Made by a program: the position numbers and the translations under genes
The notes under the pieces: model-generated
The model's database searches: none
Told to the model about the DNA's origin: nothing
The model's input: the letters and a program-made list of their open reading frames with translations, nothing else
DNA from: an uncultured Anaerovibrio sp.
Lineage (GTDB): Bacteria > Bacillota > Negativicutes > Selenomonadales > Selenomonadaceae
Direction: 5' to 3'
Assembly (NCBI GenBank): GCA_934196075.1
Contig: CAKPVW010000069.1
Location: 1-7,333 of the forward strand
Length of the DNA stretch: 7,333 bases
Shown here: one piece after another, positions 6,792-7,333 of the stretch
How the letters are laid out: each line of letters starts with the position of its first letter
How positions within the stretch are numbered: the stretch's first letter is position 1

Positions 6792-6850
6792 ACAATGTCC
6801 CTTATGTCTATAGAAGGCGGGAGGTTGTGCTGATGACAGGGTTATAGCGA

Positions 6851-6911
6851 AGTGACTAAATATGCATAGCATGTACATACTAATTGTGCTGGCCATGAAT
6901 ATTTAGTCACT
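6851..6911. repeat. 61-bp imperfect palindrome with 13-bp perfect arms
   Basis: AGTGACTAAATAT (6851-6863) and its exact reverse complement (6899-6911) flank a 35-bp centre. The pairing can continue after one mismatch with CAT/ATG (6865-6867/6895-6897) and AGCA/TGCT (6868-6871/6887-6890). No T-run follows on either strand and I see no target-site duplication. It could be an operator, a processed RNA hairpin or a miniature transposon relic. Confidence 0.75.
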
Positions 6912-6955
6912 GTACGGTGCTTGGTATATATTGATAGTTGATATTTTGTATAATA

Positions 6956-7044
6956 TGGCGGAGAGAGAGGGATTCGAACCCTCGGTGGCTATGAACCACA
7001 CCTGATTTCGAGTCAGGCACCTTCGACCTCTCGGACACCTCTCC
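6956..7044 (-). tRNA. tRNA-Ser (anticodon CGA, reads UCG)
   Basis: An 89-nt class II tRNA. The acceptor stem GGAGAGG pairs with TCTCTCC (one G-U at position 7-66). The discriminator base is G and the CCA end is encoded (6958-6956). The anticodon stem CCTGA/TCAGG holds the loop CTCGAAA, giving anticodon CGA. The T arm is GAGGG-TTCGAAT-CCCTC. The long variable arm (GTGG/CCAC core) marks the serine/leucine/tyrosine class, and the anticodon settles serine. It is a single gene in this window, on the same strand as the two cyclases. Confidence 0.97.
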
Positions 7045-7108
7045 ATTTTAGATGGTAGATGGGTTATTGACCTCAAAAGCGAATAAGCAAAATAACCTAT
7101 CAAGAGAA

Positions 7109-7150
7109 ATTATAATATAAAATTAACAAAAATAAAAGCTAAATAGTCAA
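7109..7150 (-). promoter_or_regulatory. Probable tRNA-Ser promoter region (exact elements uncertain)
   Basis: The - strand upstream of the tRNA is very A+T rich. Two partial promoters are visible: TTGACT (7150-7145) with TTAATT 18 bases on, and a perfect TATAAT (7114-7109) lacking a good -35. Either would give a leader of some 60-75 nt before the tRNA. I cannot choose between them. Confidence 0.35.
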
Positions 7151-7272
7151 ATTTTACGAAATTTTTCCTTCAATGCTTACTTTTATAGTAGGTATTAAAA
7201 GAAAATATAGGTCGGTTCTGGGGATTTAGTATCTTTAGAGTGACAGTGGGACATGAGTAATGGTTTTAGATA

Positions 7273-7301
7273 TTGACATTAATTCTCGCTTATTCTATAA
7301 T
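7273..7301 (+). promoter_or_regulatory. Perfect consensus housekeeping promoter reading out of the window
   Basis: TTGACA (7273-7278), a 17-bp spacer and TATAAT (7296-7301) match the sigma-70/sigma-A consensus at all twelve positions. Transcription would start near 7308 and run rightward. The only ATG after it (7302-7304) opens a four-codon frame, so the real gene or RNA lies beyond 7333. The rest of 7051-7272 shows no gene that I can support. Confidence 0.85.
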
Positions 7302-7333
7302 ATGAACGAAGTGTAATATAACAAAAAATACAT

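Noticed and set aside
6931..6954. + strand promoter TTGATA/TATAAT at the tRNA 3' end
   Set aside because: The spacer is only 12 bp, and it would read into the tRNA gene in antisense.
6716..6955. Cyclic di-GMP riboswitch upstream of the cyclases
   Set aside because: The conserved GEMM core motifs are not present on the - strand leader.

Overview
The window looks like chromosomal DNA of a low-to-mid G+C Firmicute-type bacterium. The evidence is Shine-Dalgarno-led starts, consensus sigma-70/sigma-A type promoters, Rho-independent terminators, a pdxS-pdxT pair for the DXP-independent vitamin B6 route, and a tRNA-Ser with an encoded CCA. The protein sequences feel closest to Negativicutes (Selenomonas/Anaerovibrio-like) or gut and rumen Clostridia. 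That placement is an impression from the proteins, not a proof.

Layout, left to right. Positions 1-~210 carry no credible protein but fold, on the + strand, into a compact multi-stem RNA of about 195 nt with a closing stem and a possible long-range pseudoknot. A strong hairpin terminator (263-309) follows, serving gltX, which is transcribed leftward (359-1828, glutamyl-tRNA synthetase). A 265-bp divergent intergenic region holds the gltX promoter and a probable pdxS promoter. pdxS and pdxT (2094-3581, +) form a two-gene operon for pyridoxal 5'-phosphate synthase, closed by a bidirectional terminator shared with the convergent gene.

The right half, all on the - strand, contains two adjacent, gaplessly alignable diguanylate cyclases of GAF-like / PAS-like / GGDEF architecture (6715-5267, then 5139-3694). 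Their sensor halves have diverged (about 55% identical by my hand count) while the GGDEF domains stay about 90% identical. Only the upstream copy keeps the RxxD product-inhibition site. The 127-bp spacer between them holds a nine-G tract inside a candidate promoter spacer. Upstream of the pair is a 240-bp leader with a 61-bp imperfect palindrome and a terminator-like hairpin, and then tRNA-Ser(CGA) on the - strand. The right edge has a perfect TTGACA-17-TATAAT promoter firing rightward out of the window.

How the parts fit together: gltX, tRNA-Ser and pdxST are housekeeping. The accessory part is a tandem signalling pair that probably makes cyclic di-GMP in the cytoplasm in response to two different, unknown cues. 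I found no mobile element, CRISPR array, defence locus or phosphodiesterase partner. The best leads for something undescribed are the structured RNA at the left edge and the regulation of the paralogous cyclases.
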